Positions 42,097 through 50,660 of a stretch of DNA of 64,000 nucleotides are shown here, piece after piece. The position numbers and the translations under genes were made by a program. This DNA comes from an uncultured Lachnospiraceae bacterium (GTDB taxonomy: Bacteria; Bacillota; Clostridia; Lachnospirales; Lachnospiraceae): NCBI GenBank assembly GCA_900551895.1, contig URXX01000001.1, positions 186,001-250,000 on the forward strand, read 5' to 3'. The notes under the pieces are model-generated. The model did not search any database, had not been told where the DNA came from, and saw nothing but the letters and a program-made list of their open reading frames with translations. Each line of letters begins with the position of its first letter. Position 1 is the stretch's first letter.

Positions 42097-42771
42097 ATGA
42101 CTTGGAAAATTTTGATTGCAGATGATGAAGAGGGAATAGTCTGTCTTTTGCAGGATTATTTTGAGATGCAGGGATATGAAGTGATTACGGCTAGGGGCGG
42201 AGTGGAAGCGCTTGAAAAAGTGTCTAAAATGCCTGATATTATTTTGCTAGATATTAATATGCCGGATTTGGACGGATTGGAAGTATGCCGTAAAATTCGG
42301 GAATATGTTACATGTCCGATAGTATTTTTGACTGCAAAGGTGGAAGAGCAGGATAGAATCAATGGCTTTCTCATGGGCGGAGATGACTATATTTTAAAAC
42401 CGTTTAGCATAGATGAACTTGGTGCGAGAGTTATGGCGCATTTGAGAAGAGAAGAGCGAAAAAGAGAAAAAAATCAAGTAAAAGTTATGGGAGAAATTAC
42501 GATCTGCTATACGGAGAGGGCGGTTTACTGTAATGGGAACAGAGTAAACTTAACAAAAACGGAATATGATATATTAGAAATTTTATCCATGAATGTGGGA
42601 CAGGTTTTTACGAAAGAAAGTATTTATGAAAAGATAAGAGGATATGATGCGGAGGGCGATTGTATGATTGTCGCAGAGCATATCAGAAGAATTCGCGGGA
42701 AAATCGGAGTATATACGGAAAAAGATCCGATTGAAACTGTTTGGGGAGTTGGTTATAAGTGGATTGGATAA
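42097..42771 (+). CDS. OmpR-family response regulator
   Basis: A 224-residue response regulator: receiver domain with ILIADDEE, phospho-acceptor Asp52 in ILLDINMP, Lys in LKPFS, then a winged-helix domain (LTKTEYDILEILSMNVGQVF, EHIRRIRGKI, VWGVGYKWIG). It overlaps the sensor kinase gene by 13 bases. It likely controls the adjacent ABC exporter genes; no binding site could be assigned with confidence. Confidence 0.95.
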   Translation: MTWKILIADDEEGIVCLLQDYFEMQGYEVITARGGVEALEKVSKMPDIILLDINMPDLDGLEVCRKIREYVTCPIVFLTAKVEEQDRINGFLMGGDDYILKPFSIDELGARVMAHLRREERKREKNQVKVMGEITICYTERAVYCNGNRVNLTKTEYDILEILSMNVGQVFTKESIYEKIRGYDAEGDCMIVAEHIRRIRGKIGVYTEKDPIETVWGVGYKWIG

Positions 42772-43895
42772 ATGAGAAAATAGAAGCGATCAGAGAACGG
42801 GTGCAAAATATGTCTTTAAAGACAAGTCTTATGATGTACCTTCTTTTTGGAATGGGAATATGTTTTCTCTGTTCGTGGGTGACGGAAACAATATGCTTTC
42901 GCTGGATAAGTATACTACAAGAAAGTACACATTACACAACAACATCTTTTATTATTTTAAGAGGGGTGTACAGGTACAGTCCGTACGTGTATATGGCGGT
43001 TACAGGGCTTGTTATGGGAATTTGTTTCTATCGTAAGCGGTTGCAGACGCCTTTTAACATTTTAGAAAAGGGAGCAGAAGAAATCAGTAACAACCGATTG
43101 GATTTTACGATTTCCTATAACAGTGAAGATGAAATGGGACAGTTATGTAAAAGTTTTGAGAAAATGCGTCAGGAATTAGTACAGAATAAGGAGAAAATGT
43201 GGGAATTAATTGAAGAACAAAAGAAAATCAATTCAGCATTCGCACATGATTTGCGCACTCCACTTACAGTTGTAAAAGGATATTCGGATTTTTTGGCACG
43301 ATATATTCCGGAGGGGAAGGTGAGTGAAGAAAAGTTAGTCAGCACACTTCGACTGATGTCGGAACATATACAGCGGTTGGAGAAATACAGCAGGACAATG
43401 CGGGAAATCCGAAATTTTGATGAGTGGGATATAAATAAAGAAGAAACAGATATTCTGCGTTTACAGGGGAAAATAGAAGAAACGGCAGAGGCGTTAAATG
43501 CAATCGGAGATATACGGATTACGGTACAATTCAAAGAAAAGAAATCAAAATCGCTATGGCTGGATGAAAATGTTATATTGGAGGTGCTGGAAAATCTGCT
43601 GTCGAATGCTATCCGTTATGCGAAAGAAAATGTTTGGATTATGCTGGAAACGGATATGGACAAAGAAATGCTGTATCTTTATGTCAGAGATGACGGCATC
43701 GGATTTTCCGAAGAAGAGTTAAAGAAAGCGAAAAACCCTTATTTTTACGGGAAAAGTTGTGATGCGGAACATTTTGGAATCGGACTTTACATTGTATCGG
43801 CATTGGCAGAAAAGTGTGGCGGAACGCTCAATGTAGCAAATGGAATAGAGGGCGGCGCTTTCGTAAGTGTTTCATTTTCTTTTAAGAAATCTTAA
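42759..43895 (+). CDS. Sensor histidine kinase
   Basis: A 378-residue membrane kinase. Two TM segments (about residues 25-48 and 75-92) flank a short extracytoplasmic loop, then a HAMP-like region, the H-box AHDLRTPLTVVKGYSD near residue 165, and the ATPase boxes (ENLLSNAIRYA, DDGIGF, HFGIGLYIVSALAEKCGG). It starts at GTG 42759 inside the regulator gene. The small sensor loop and the following ABC transporter are typical of peptide-antibiotic or envelope-stress sensing systems; the signal is unknown. Confidence 0.93.
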   Translation: MDWINEKIEAIRERVQNMSLKTSLMMYLLFGMGICFLCSWVTETICFRWISILQESTHYTTTSFIILRGVYRYSPYVYMAVTGLVMGICFYRKRLQTPFNILEKGAEEISNNRLDFTISYNSEDEMGQLCKSFEKMRQELVQNKEKMWELIEEQKKINSAFAHDLRTPLTVVKGYSDFLARYIPEGKVSEEKLVSTLRLMSEHIQRLEKYSRTMREIRNFDEWDINKEETDILRLQGKIEETAEALNAIGDIRITVQFKEKKSKSLWLDENVILEVLENLLSNAIRYAKENVWIMLETDMDKEMLYLYVRDDGIGFSEEELKKAKNPYFYGKSCDAEHFGIGLYIVSALAEKCGGTLNVANGIEGGAFVSVSFSFKKS

Positions 43896-43964
43896 AAGTT
43901 TGTAGGAAAAGTATAGGAATTTATTGTTTACAGTATTCTTATCAAGTTAAGGAAGGTGAGATAT

Positions 43965-44849
43965 ATGAAAACAATGATTGAAATTGAACATTTGGATAAA
44001 TTTTATGGGAAGAAGCAAGCACTTTCGGACGTATCTCTTACAATCGAAAAAGGAATGTTTGGTCTGCTGGGAAGAAATGGAGCAGGCAAAACTACGTTGA
44101 TGAAAGTGTTGGCAACTCTCTCGGAAAAACAGGGAGGAAAAGTTACTATTTGTGGAATTCCGGTAGAAAAATCTGCGGAAGTCCGAAAGATTACAGGGTA
44201 TTTGCCACAGGAATTTTCCATGTATCCAAATATGAATGTGTATGATGCGATGGATTATTTGGGAGTTTTGTCGGGATTAAGCAAAAAAGAAAGAAAACAG
44301 CGTATTCCACAATTACTCCGCAAAGTGAACTTACAGGATAATTATAAAACGAAAGTCAAAGCACTCTCGGGTGGAATGAAGAGAAGGCTTGGAATTGCAC
44401 AGGCAATTTTGCATAATCCGAAAGTTCTTATTGTAGATGAGCCGACGGCGGGACTTGACCCCGAAGAGAGAGTGCGTTTCCGAAATTTGCTCTGTGAGAT
44501 TGCAGAAGAAAGAATTGTAATTCTTTCAACCCATATTGTAGGGGATATTGAGGCAACCTGTGAAAATATTGCTGTTTTGGACAGCGGACAGTTACTCTAT
44601 CAAGGAACGGTTGAGAAGATTTTACAGTTGGTGGACGGAAAAGTATTTAAAGCGGAAATCAGCAGACAGGAGTTAGAAAAAGTAAAAGAAAATTACATTG
44701 TGACAAGTATTCTTGCACTGGGAAATAATGTAATGATACGTTTCTTAGCGGAAGAACAGCCTTTTCCTACTGCCGAGCCTTGTGAGGCGGGAGTGGAAGA
44801 TGCCTATATGTATTTGATGCAGGGAAGAGGTGGAATGTTATGTTCTTAA
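43965..44849 (+). CDS. ABC transporter ATP-binding protein
   Basis: A 294-residue ATPase with Walker A GRNGAGKTTLMK, signature LSGGMKRRLGIAQ, Walker B VLIVDEPTAGLDP and the H-loop in LSTHIVGDIE. The C-terminal extension resembles ABC-2-type exporter ATPases. ATG 43965 follows AAGGAAGGTGAG. The stop overlaps the first permease gene. It belongs to an exporter with two permeases, adjacent to the two-component system. Confidence 0.94.
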   Translation: MKTMIEIEHLDKFYGKKQALSDVSLTIEKGMFGLLGRNGAGKTTLMKVLATLSEKQGGKVTICGIPVEKSAEVRKITGYLPQEFSMYPNMNVYDAMDYLGVLSGLSKKERKQRIPQLLRKVNLQDNYKTKVKALSGGMKRRLGIAQAILHNPKVLIVDEPTAGLDPEERVRFRNLLCEIAEERIVILSTHIVGDIEATCENIAVLDSGQLLYQGTVEKILQLVDGKVFKAEISRQELEKVKENYIVTSILALGNNVMIRFLAEEQPFPTAEPCEAGVEDAYMYLMQGRGGMLCS

Positions 44850-46096
44850 ATGTTTGGAGAAAAGAATGTTCGCAAATCGTAAAAAATCTGACCTATTGGC
44901 TATATGTTATTTGCCTTGTTGTATTTTTTACGAGCCAGTTAGGGTCAATGAAAGAACATATGATTTCTGAGCCGAAGCCGAATGAGAAAACGTATATAGA
45001 TTATGGTACAAAAGTAAGCCATGAAGAAAAAGATATTATGCGTGCGGCGCTCGGAAAAGTTGTGAAAGGGTATTATGAAGAACATTATGTCACTTACCCT
45101 GTAGGATTTGCCAAAAATATTACGCTCGGCGAAGAGGATAAAAAAGAGATCGCCGGAATTATTAAAAGGACGACAGGCATAAATGAAAATGAAATTGAAC
45201 AGAAAATGGAAGATTTCTATAAAACGCAGGATATGCAGGTAGATGTAGCGGAATATCTTGCTGATCCAAAGGAAGATTTAAGTTATGATGAATTTTTGGC
45301 AGAAATGAAGAAGATGACAAAAATTTTAGGTGCAGGCTCAGATTTTACGGAAGAGAAAATGAAAGCAGATGCCGTAATTCCGATGGACTATGAGGGAGCG
45401 AAAGAAGAGTACGATAATCTTGTTCAAAAGGACGGATACACGGGTGGTTATTTGAGATTATTCTGCGATTATATGGGTATTATAGTTGCCATTTTACCTG
45501 TCTTTGTTGTGGCGACAAGAAGTCTTAGAGATAAACGGGCAAAGATGAAAGATTTGGTATATACAAGAAAAGTATCCTCTGCAACCGTAATTGGCAGCAG
45601 GTACATGGCAAGTGTCAGCATGATGATGCTCCCGATTATTATATTATCTTTCGTTCCGATGTTTGACTGTATGATGACAGCAAAAGGAAGAGGAATAGAG
45701 ATAGATTATCTTGCCTTTTTGAAATACGATTTTGGTTGGATTTTGCCGACAGTCATGGCAGTATCGGCGATTGGAATGTTCCTGACGGAATTGACTGAAA
45801 GTGCATTGGCAGTTCTTGTGCAGGGAGTTATTTGGTACGGCGCAATACAACTTGGAGCAAATACTATGGACGGAGGAAAATACGGCTGGAATTTAGTTCC
45901 GCGCCATAATACAGAATTAAATTATATAGGTTTCCATGAAGGCTTCAGGCAGTTAATGTATAACCGATTGCTTTATGTCGGTATAGCGCTTGTGCTGGTG
46001 GCAGTGACAATATTTGTTTATGAGAAAAAAAGAAAGGGGCATTTAAGCAGAAATGGAAAGATACGCAACAATCATAAAAGAACAGTTAAAGCATAA
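44840..46096 (+). CDS. ABC-2-type transporter permease 1
   Basis: A 418-residue membrane protein: one N-terminal TM segment (LTYWLYVICLVVFFTSQLGS), a large extracytoplasmic domain of about 170 residues with no recognised fold (rich in Lys/Glu), then several TM segments (DYMGIIVAILPVFVVATRS, MMMLPIIILSFVPMFDCM, VLVAVTIFVYEKK). That layout fits ABC-2 exporters. It overlaps the next permease gene by 44 bases. Confidence 0.85.
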   Translation: MFLNVWRKECSQIVKNLTYWLYVICLVVFFTSQLGSMKEHMISEPKPNEKTYIDYGTKVSHEEKDIMRAALGKVVKGYYEEHYVTYPVGFAKNITLGEEDKKEIAGIIKRTTGINENEIEQKMEDFYKTQDMQVDVAEYLADPKEDLSYDEFLAEMKKMTKILGAGSDFTEEKMKADAVIPMDYEGAKEEYDNLVQKDGYTGGYLRLFCDYMGIIVAILPVFVVATRSLRDKRAKMKDLVYTRKVSSATVIGSRYMASVSMMMLPIIILSFVPMFDCMMTAKGRGIEIDYLAFLKYDFGWILPTVMAVSAIGMFLTELTESALAVLVQGVIWYGAIQLGANTMDGGKYGWNLVPRHNTELNYIGFHEGFRQLMYNRLLYVGIALVLVAVTIFVYEKKRKGHLSRNGKIRNNHKRTVKA

Positions 46097-46673
46097 TATG
46101 ATTTGGCAGACCGCCATTAGTTTGCTTATACTTTTGCTTTCGCCTCTCGTACTCGGTATTGAAAATCTTGACGCGGGGCAGACGGCAAAAGTACTGGAAA
46201 TGTATGTAGCGGTTATTGGAATTATTTTATTCATTCCTATTTTTCAGCCGGAGCAGGACAGAGATTTAAGAGATTTAATTCAATCCAAATATACGAGGAT
46301 TACAGAAATATATTCTATCCGTTTTTTGTTGGCATTGCTTGTAAGTATTTTGTTTTCTTTCGGATATTTAATGGTGATGAAACATGGCAACTGCGAAATG
46401 GAAGTAGGAAAATTTTTCTTCGGGATACTTGCAGAAATGATTGCTTTCGGAGGAATAGGTGTACTTGCATATGCCGTCAGCGATAACATGATTATCGGAT
46501 ATATGGCGTCAATCGTATATTATATTGCAGGCTATGCCGGCGGAATAAAAAATCTCGGAAAAGTATATCCGTTTGGAATGATGTTAGATTACAGTACAAA
46601 ATATGTCATTTTCATTATAGGTATCATATGTTTTATACTCGGCATTGCCGTACGTGGAAAGAAACAGCGTTAG
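46053..46673 (+). CDS. ABC-2-type transporter permease 2
   Basis: A 206-residue protein with about six TM segments and little extramembrane sequence (AISLLILLLSPLVLGIE, VAVIGIILFIPIFQPEQD, FIIGIICFILGIAVRGKK). The EQDRDLRDLIQSKYT motif between TM2 and TM3 resembles the coupling-helix region of ABC-2 exporters. Nested start inside permease 1 indicates co-translation and a heteromeric membrane unit. Its stop sits in the loop of the terminator. Confidence 0.8.
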   Translation: MERYATIIKEQLKHNMIWQTAISLLILLLSPLVLGIENLDAGQTAKVLEMYVAVIGIILFIPIFQPEQDRDLRDLIQSKYTRITEIYSIRFLLALLVSILFSFGYLMVMKHGNCEMEVGKFFFGILAEMIAFGGIGVLAYAVSDNMIIGYMASIVYYIAGYAGGIKNLGKVYPFGMMLDYSTKYVIFIIGIICFILGIAVRGKKQR

Positions 46674-46686
46674 GCTGTTTCTTTCT
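46659..46686 (+). terminator. Terminator of the two-component/ABC operon
   Basis: AAGAAACAGC and GCTGTTTCTT form a 10-bp stem with loop GTTAG (which contains the stop codon), followed by a short T-rich tail. Confidence 0.75.
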
Positions 46687-46699
46687 GCGTATAGGTGAA

Positions 46700-47851
46700 T
46701 TAAAATTTTCCGATTACCTGCACGTTTTTCCAATTCTTTTTCTCGTAATCTTTTTTTGAAATACAGACAAATCCTTCTTCTCCCGCCAAAGTAACATACC
46801 AGTTGGAAGGATTTTCGTATCGTCCTAAATAAGTATATTCTTCTTTGGAAAGGTTCTTCTCTGTTTTTGTTTCTAAATCGTAAGACTTCATTTCGCCTGC
46901 ATTTTCTCCCGTGTAATAGATGATGTTATCATAAACTTCAAAATACATAAAACTGTTCTGATGTTTCGTGCGGAAAATCTCTTTCGTTTCTTTTGTGTCT
47001 ACATTCGTCTGAAAGACAATACAGTTTTCGGAATCCGTGTTTAAATGGTATGCCATATGCTGTTTCCTATCATAATTGAGAAAGGTAAGTTGTTTTTCTT
47101 TGGACAATTCAAAAAGTTTTTCCTCTTTTTTAGATACAGTATCATAAATGTAACAACCGCCGTCCGTTCCTATTTTTGTATAAATAATAGAATGTTCATT
47201 TGCTCCGATTAATGATATAGCACTATTTGTGTTGGAATAAATTTCAGGTTCTTTTAGAAGAGTAACATCACCTGTGTCCAATGCAATTTCTACAATGCTC
47301 CATTTATACTCCAGTGTATCGGCGGTTCCGTCTTCATGGATAATCGGCTTATCCAAAAGTGTAGAATAGTCTACCCGAAGAATCAACTTATTCTCTATGA
47401 AAAACATAGGAAGAGAAATGGAGCAGGATTGTGTGTTTTCCGTATCATTTAACTGTGCAAGTACTTTTTGGTTCTTTCCGTTTTTATCACATTGATAAAG
47501 AGGGAGTGTTGGTTTATTCATATCAAAATAATAAAGTTTCCCTCGGTAACAGCCCATGGCTGATTGAAAACCGTTCTCCAAGTAAGCGTTACATTTGATA
47601 TTTTTATGCTTGCAGTTTGGTTTATCGCAAAGAGGGATAGAGTCTTTTAATGCGAAGTCATAAAATTTCATTAGTTTTGTATAACCGTCAATGTAATAAA
47701 TTCCTTCTTCCGTAATCTGCATACGGTTGGCGTAAACTTGTGAATAGTTTTCAGTTTTAGTTGGTTTGTTTTGAGGTTCTTTCTCTTTTCCACATGAGCA
47801 ACAGAGTATACAGCAGAGGAAGAGAGAAAGGAGAGTTAGGTTCTTTTTCAT
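46700..47851 (-). CDS. Beta-propeller-like lipoprotein (DUF5050-type)
   Basis: A 383-residue lipoprotein. Signal peptide ends in LCCSCGK (lipobox). Repeated strand pairs of the type GIYYIDGYTKLMKFYDF, KLYYFDMNKPTLPLYQCD and IIYYTGENAGEMKSYDLE imply a beta-propeller, and CDKPNCKHKNIKCN holds a conserved cysteine cluster found in clostridial relatives. It follows the solute-binding-type gene by 3 bases in the same operon and converges on the ABC exporter operon. Its ligand is unknown. Confidence 0.75.
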   Translation of the reverse strand: MKKNLTLLSLFLCCILCCSCGKEKEPQNKPTKTENYSQVYANRMQITEEGIYYIDGYTKLMKFYDFALKDSIPLCDKPNCKHKNIKCNAYLENGFQSAMGCYRGKLYYFDMNKPTLPLYQCDKNGKNQKVLAQLNDTENTQSCSISLPMFFIENKLILRVDYSTLLDKPIIHEDGTADTLEYKWSIVEIALDTGDVTLLKEPEIYSNTNSAISLIGANEHSIIYTKIGTDGGCYIYDTVSKKEEKLFELSKEKQLTFLNYDRKQHMAYHLNTDSENCIVFQTNVDTKETKEIFRTKHQNSFMYFEVYDNIIYYTGENAGEMKSYDLETKTEKNLSKEEYTYLGRYENPSNWYVTLAGEEGFVCISKKDYEKKNWKNVQVIGKF

Positions 47852-47854
47852 CGA

Positions 47855-49285
47855 TTACTTCGCCTCCTGCGTATTTTTCCATTCCTGAAATTCCTTGTTC
47901 CATTCGGCAATAACTTTATCAATTCCGGCTTCCTTATATTTTTTATAGAGGCTATCTTGATTTAGCAAAGTGCTGGCAGGATTGGTTTCAAGATTATTGA
48001 GATCTTCATACCAAACCTGAAAAATATTTTCCAATTCTTTTGTACAGTTTTTCCCAATAAAATTAAAATCAAATAATTTTGAAGGAACGGCATTTTTTAT
48101 TTGTTTAGGATAAAGAGTTTCTTTGTTTTTGTCTTGTCCGACTTCTGTATATGCGATGAGCATATTGCCGATTTCATTACTGATAGGCTGTCTGTTTGTG
48201 GTACCCAGCGATACTGCAAAATTATCGTTTACACAAAATTGTACGTCTTTTTCGCCCCAAATAAGTGCATTTGATAAATCTTTATCCGTGTAAATTGCAG
48301 CAAGTAAACGAAAAGCATCTTCGGGATAAGGACATTTTGAAGATATTCCCGTTTCTACTACTCTGTAAGTGGTTTTACATAAAGGCTGTTCATTTAGTAT
48401 TTTCACTTCGTGTGTTTCCCAAAAATCTTCATCACCTATTAAAAAAGCATATGCTTCTTTGGTGGAAAATTTCTGTGAAACTTCTAAGAAAACTGTAGGG
48501 TCGGTAAATGAGGTTTCTTTTTCAGGGGAATATATTCCGCTATCATATAAGGAAGTAATTCCCGCAACGGCTTCTTTAAATTGTGGTACATCATAAAGAA
48601 ACTGTGCATTGTTACTTTCATCTTTTTCATTGATAACTAAAGGATAGCATTCACCGAGTACCAAAGTATATTCAGGAGGATATAACAGTGTTTTTAGAGA
48701 ATAGGTTGTTAAAAAATTGTCTTTATTTTCTCCGTCATACACTTTTTTTAACTCGTCTTTATATTTCCAAATCTCTTCCGTCCATGTTTCCGGATGAATT
48801 TGATATTTGTCTGCTAAAGTTTTATCCCAAATATAAGCCGTCCGTGTCGGGAGAAAACCTGCATTTAAAACACTGTATTGTTTACCGTTTACTTTGTAAG
48901 CGTCCCAAACGTTTTGTGGAACAGTTGCCTTTAATTTTTTTCCTTCTTTTGTTTTGAAATAAGAGTCAAGGGGAATTACCTTTTTGTCTGTAATCTCTTT
49001 TGTTGTGTTATAGGTTTCTTCGGCTAAAACCGAACCAATATCTAAAATATCTGTTTCTTTGTTTTCTTCTTTTGTGCTGAACTCAACCTGATAAGGATAG
49101 CCTTTTTCTTTTAAAACCTGATTGAAATAATCCTGATAATTGGACATATCACGTCTTGTCTGCCAAGTGATCGTTTTTGTTGCCTTTTTGTCAGATGCGG
49201 GTTTGCCCTCTTTATTGTTACTGCAACCTGTTAAAAGTCCGATGAGTGAAAAACTAAGAAGTCCCAATAGTAAATATTTTTTCAT
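47855..49285 (-). CDS. Extracellular solute-binding lipoprotein
   Basis: A 476-residue lipoprotein with lipobox LLTGC near residue 20 and a bacterial solute-binding fold: ITWQTRRDMSNYQDYFNQVL at the start and the DAFRLLAAIYTDKDLSNALI pattern of family-1/DUF3502-like proteins. No transporter permease genes are adjacent, so it may work with a distant system or be a signalling partner of the propeller lipoprotein. AAAAGGTG precedes the start on the minus strand. Confidence 0.8.
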   Translation of the reverse strand: MKKYLLLGLLSFSLIGLLTGCSNNKEGKPASDKKATKTITWQTRRDMSNYQDYFNQVLKEKGYPYQVEFSTKEENKETDILDIGSVLAEETYNTTKEITDKKVIPLDSYFKTKEGKKLKATVPQNVWDAYKVNGKQYSVLNAGFLPTRTAYIWDKTLADKYQIHPETWTEEIWKYKDELKKVYDGENKDNFLTTYSLKTLLYPPEYTLVLGECYPLVINEKDESNNAQFLYDVPQFKEAVAGITSLYDSGIYSPEKETSFTDPTVFLEVSQKFSTKEAYAFLIGDEDFWETHEVKILNEQPLCKTTYRVVETGISSKCPYPEDAFRLLAAIYTDKDLSNALIWGEKDVQFCVNDNFAVSLGTTNRQPISNEIGNMLIAYTEVGQDKNKETLYPKQIKNAVPSKLFDFNFIGKNCTKELENIFQVWYEDLNNLETNPASTLLNQDSLYKKYKEAGIDKVIAEWNKEFQEWKNTQEAK

Positions 49286-49413
49286 AGATAAACACCTTTT
49301 TTCTGTTTTTTTTGTGCGTTGAAAAAGTATTTGTTTATATAAATTTTACAATAAAATACAAAAAAAGCAAATAAAAATATAAAAAATAAATAAACTTTTT
49401 GTATACACATCTT

Positions 49414-49442
49414 TTGACGTCCCCGCTAAAATCCGATATAAT
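49414..49442 (+). promoter_or_regulatory. Promoter of the FMN oxidoreductase gene
   Basis: TTGACG (49414-49419), exactly 17 bases, TATAAT (49437-49442), with an AT-rich upstream region. It lies in the 198-base divergent gap after the solute-binding gene. Confidence 0.8.
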
Positions 49443-49483
49443 ATACTTCATAAAATAATTGAAACGACAAAGGAGAGAGAAAC

Positions 49484-50503
49484 ATGACATATAATGAACT
49501 GCTAGAGCAGGCAAGACAGGAAGTCGGACCATACTGCAAAGCCTGTCCGGTGTGTAACGGAAAAGCGTGCAAAAATCAGATGCCCGGACCGGGAGCGAAA
49601 GGAGTAGGCGATACCGCCATACGCAACTATGAGAAGTGGCAGGAAATTCGTTTACAAATGGATACGATTGGGAAAAATCAAAAGGCGGATACAACTTTTC
49701 ATGTTTTTGGAAAAACTTTTCGCTATCCGCTGTTTGCAGGTCCTGTAGGTGCGGTTAATCTGCATTATGGGAAAAAATATAATGATGAGTCTTACAATAA
49801 CGTTTTAGTTTCAGCCTGTGCAGAGGCGGGAATTGCGGCGATGACAGGGGACGGCGTAAATGACAGTGTGATGCAGGTTGCAACAGAAGCGATTAAAAAA
49901 GCCAACGGAATCGGAATTCCGACAATCAAACCGTGGGATATGGAGAAAATAAGAGAAAAGATGAAATTGGCAGATGCGTCAGGGGCCTTTGCAGTGGCAA
50001 TGGATATAGACGCAGCGGGATTACCGTTTTTGCAGGCAGAAAAATCGGGAGCGGGAAGAAAATCGGTGGAAGAATTACATCGCATCGCGAAAAGCACATA
50101 TGCTCCGTTTATCGTAAAAGGGGTAATGACTGTCCGTGGCGCATTGAAAGCAGAGTCTGCGGGAGCAGATGCGATTGTTGTTTCTAATCACGGTGGAAGA
50201 GTGCTTGATCAATGTCCGGCAACAGCGGAAGTGCTTGAAGAAATCGCAAATGCAGTTAAAGGAAAAATGAAAATTTTCGTGGACGGCGGTATCCGTTCGG
50301 GAGCGGATGTATTTAAGGCGCTTGCTTTAGGAGCGGACGGTGTAATTATTTGCAGACCATTTGTAACTGCATTATACGGTGGTGGAGAAGACGGCGTAAA
50401 ACTATATATTGAAAAGATTGGACAGGAACTTGCGGATGCAATGGAAATGTGCGGGGCAAATTCGTTGCAAGAGATTACAAAAGAAATGATTTGGCGTCCA
50501 TAA
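49484..50503 (+). CDS. FMN-dependent alpha-hydroxyacid oxidase-like protein
   Basis: A 339-residue TIM-barrel flavoenzyme related to lactate oxidase/glycolate oxidase: PLFAGPVGAVNLHYG, PFIVKGVMTVRGAL (catalytic Lys region), VVSNHGGRVLDQCPAT (His-Gly-Gly-Arg), IFVDGGIRSGADVFKALALG and GVIICRP. The N-terminus has CKACPVCNGKACKNQMPG, four cysteines absent from standard oxidases, as found in a clostridial subgroup. The substrate is not predictable. It is expressed from its own promoter and closed by a terminator. Confidence 0.88.
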   Translation: MTYNELLEQARQEVGPYCKACPVCNGKACKNQMPGPGAKGVGDTAIRNYEKWQEIRLQMDTIGKNQKADTTFHVFGKTFRYPLFAGPVGAVNLHYGKKYNDESYNNVLVSACAEAGIAAMTGDGVNDSVMQVATEAIKKANGIGIPTIKPWDMEKIREKMKLADASGAFAVAMDIDAAGLPFLQAEKSGAGRKSVEELHRIAKSTYAPFIVKGVMTVRGALKAESAGADAIVVSNHGGRVLDQCPATAEVLEEIANAVKGKMKIFVDGGIRSGADVFKALALGADGVIICRPFVTALYGGGEDGVKLYIEKIGQELADAMEMCGANSLQEITKEMIWRP

Positions 50504-50509
50504 GAAGAG

Positions 50510-50544
50510 AAAAAGGCGTGAGGAAAACTCATGTCTTTTTATTT
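50510..50544 (+). terminator. Terminator before the heat-shock operon
   Basis: AAAAAGGCGTGAG and CTCATGTCTTTTT pair over 13 bp with two wobbles around GAAAA, followed by a T-rich tract. Confidence 0.8.
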
Positions 50545-50566
50545 TATAAAAAATATATAAACACTG

Positions 50567-50595
50567 TTGACAAACGAAAAACATAGTGCTATCTT
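50567..50595 (+). promoter_or_regulatory. Vegetative promoter of the hrcA operon
   Basis: TTGACA (50567-50572), 17-base spacer, TATCTT (50590-50595). Transcription would start near 50602, just before the CIRCE operator. Confidence 0.8.
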
Positions 50596-50610
50596 AATAC
50601 TCGTAAGGTG

Positions 50611-50637
50611 TTAGCACTCGAAAGTTATGAGTGCTAA
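50611..50637 (+). promoter_or_regulatory. CIRCE operator (HrcA binding site)
   Basis: TTAGCACTC, nine bases, GAGTGCTAA: a perfect match to the CIRCE consensus in the 5' untranslated region of hrcA. HrcA bound here represses the chaperone operon until heat shock. Confidence 0.97.
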
Positions 50638-50660
50638 TAAAACAAAAAAGGAGGTAAGAG

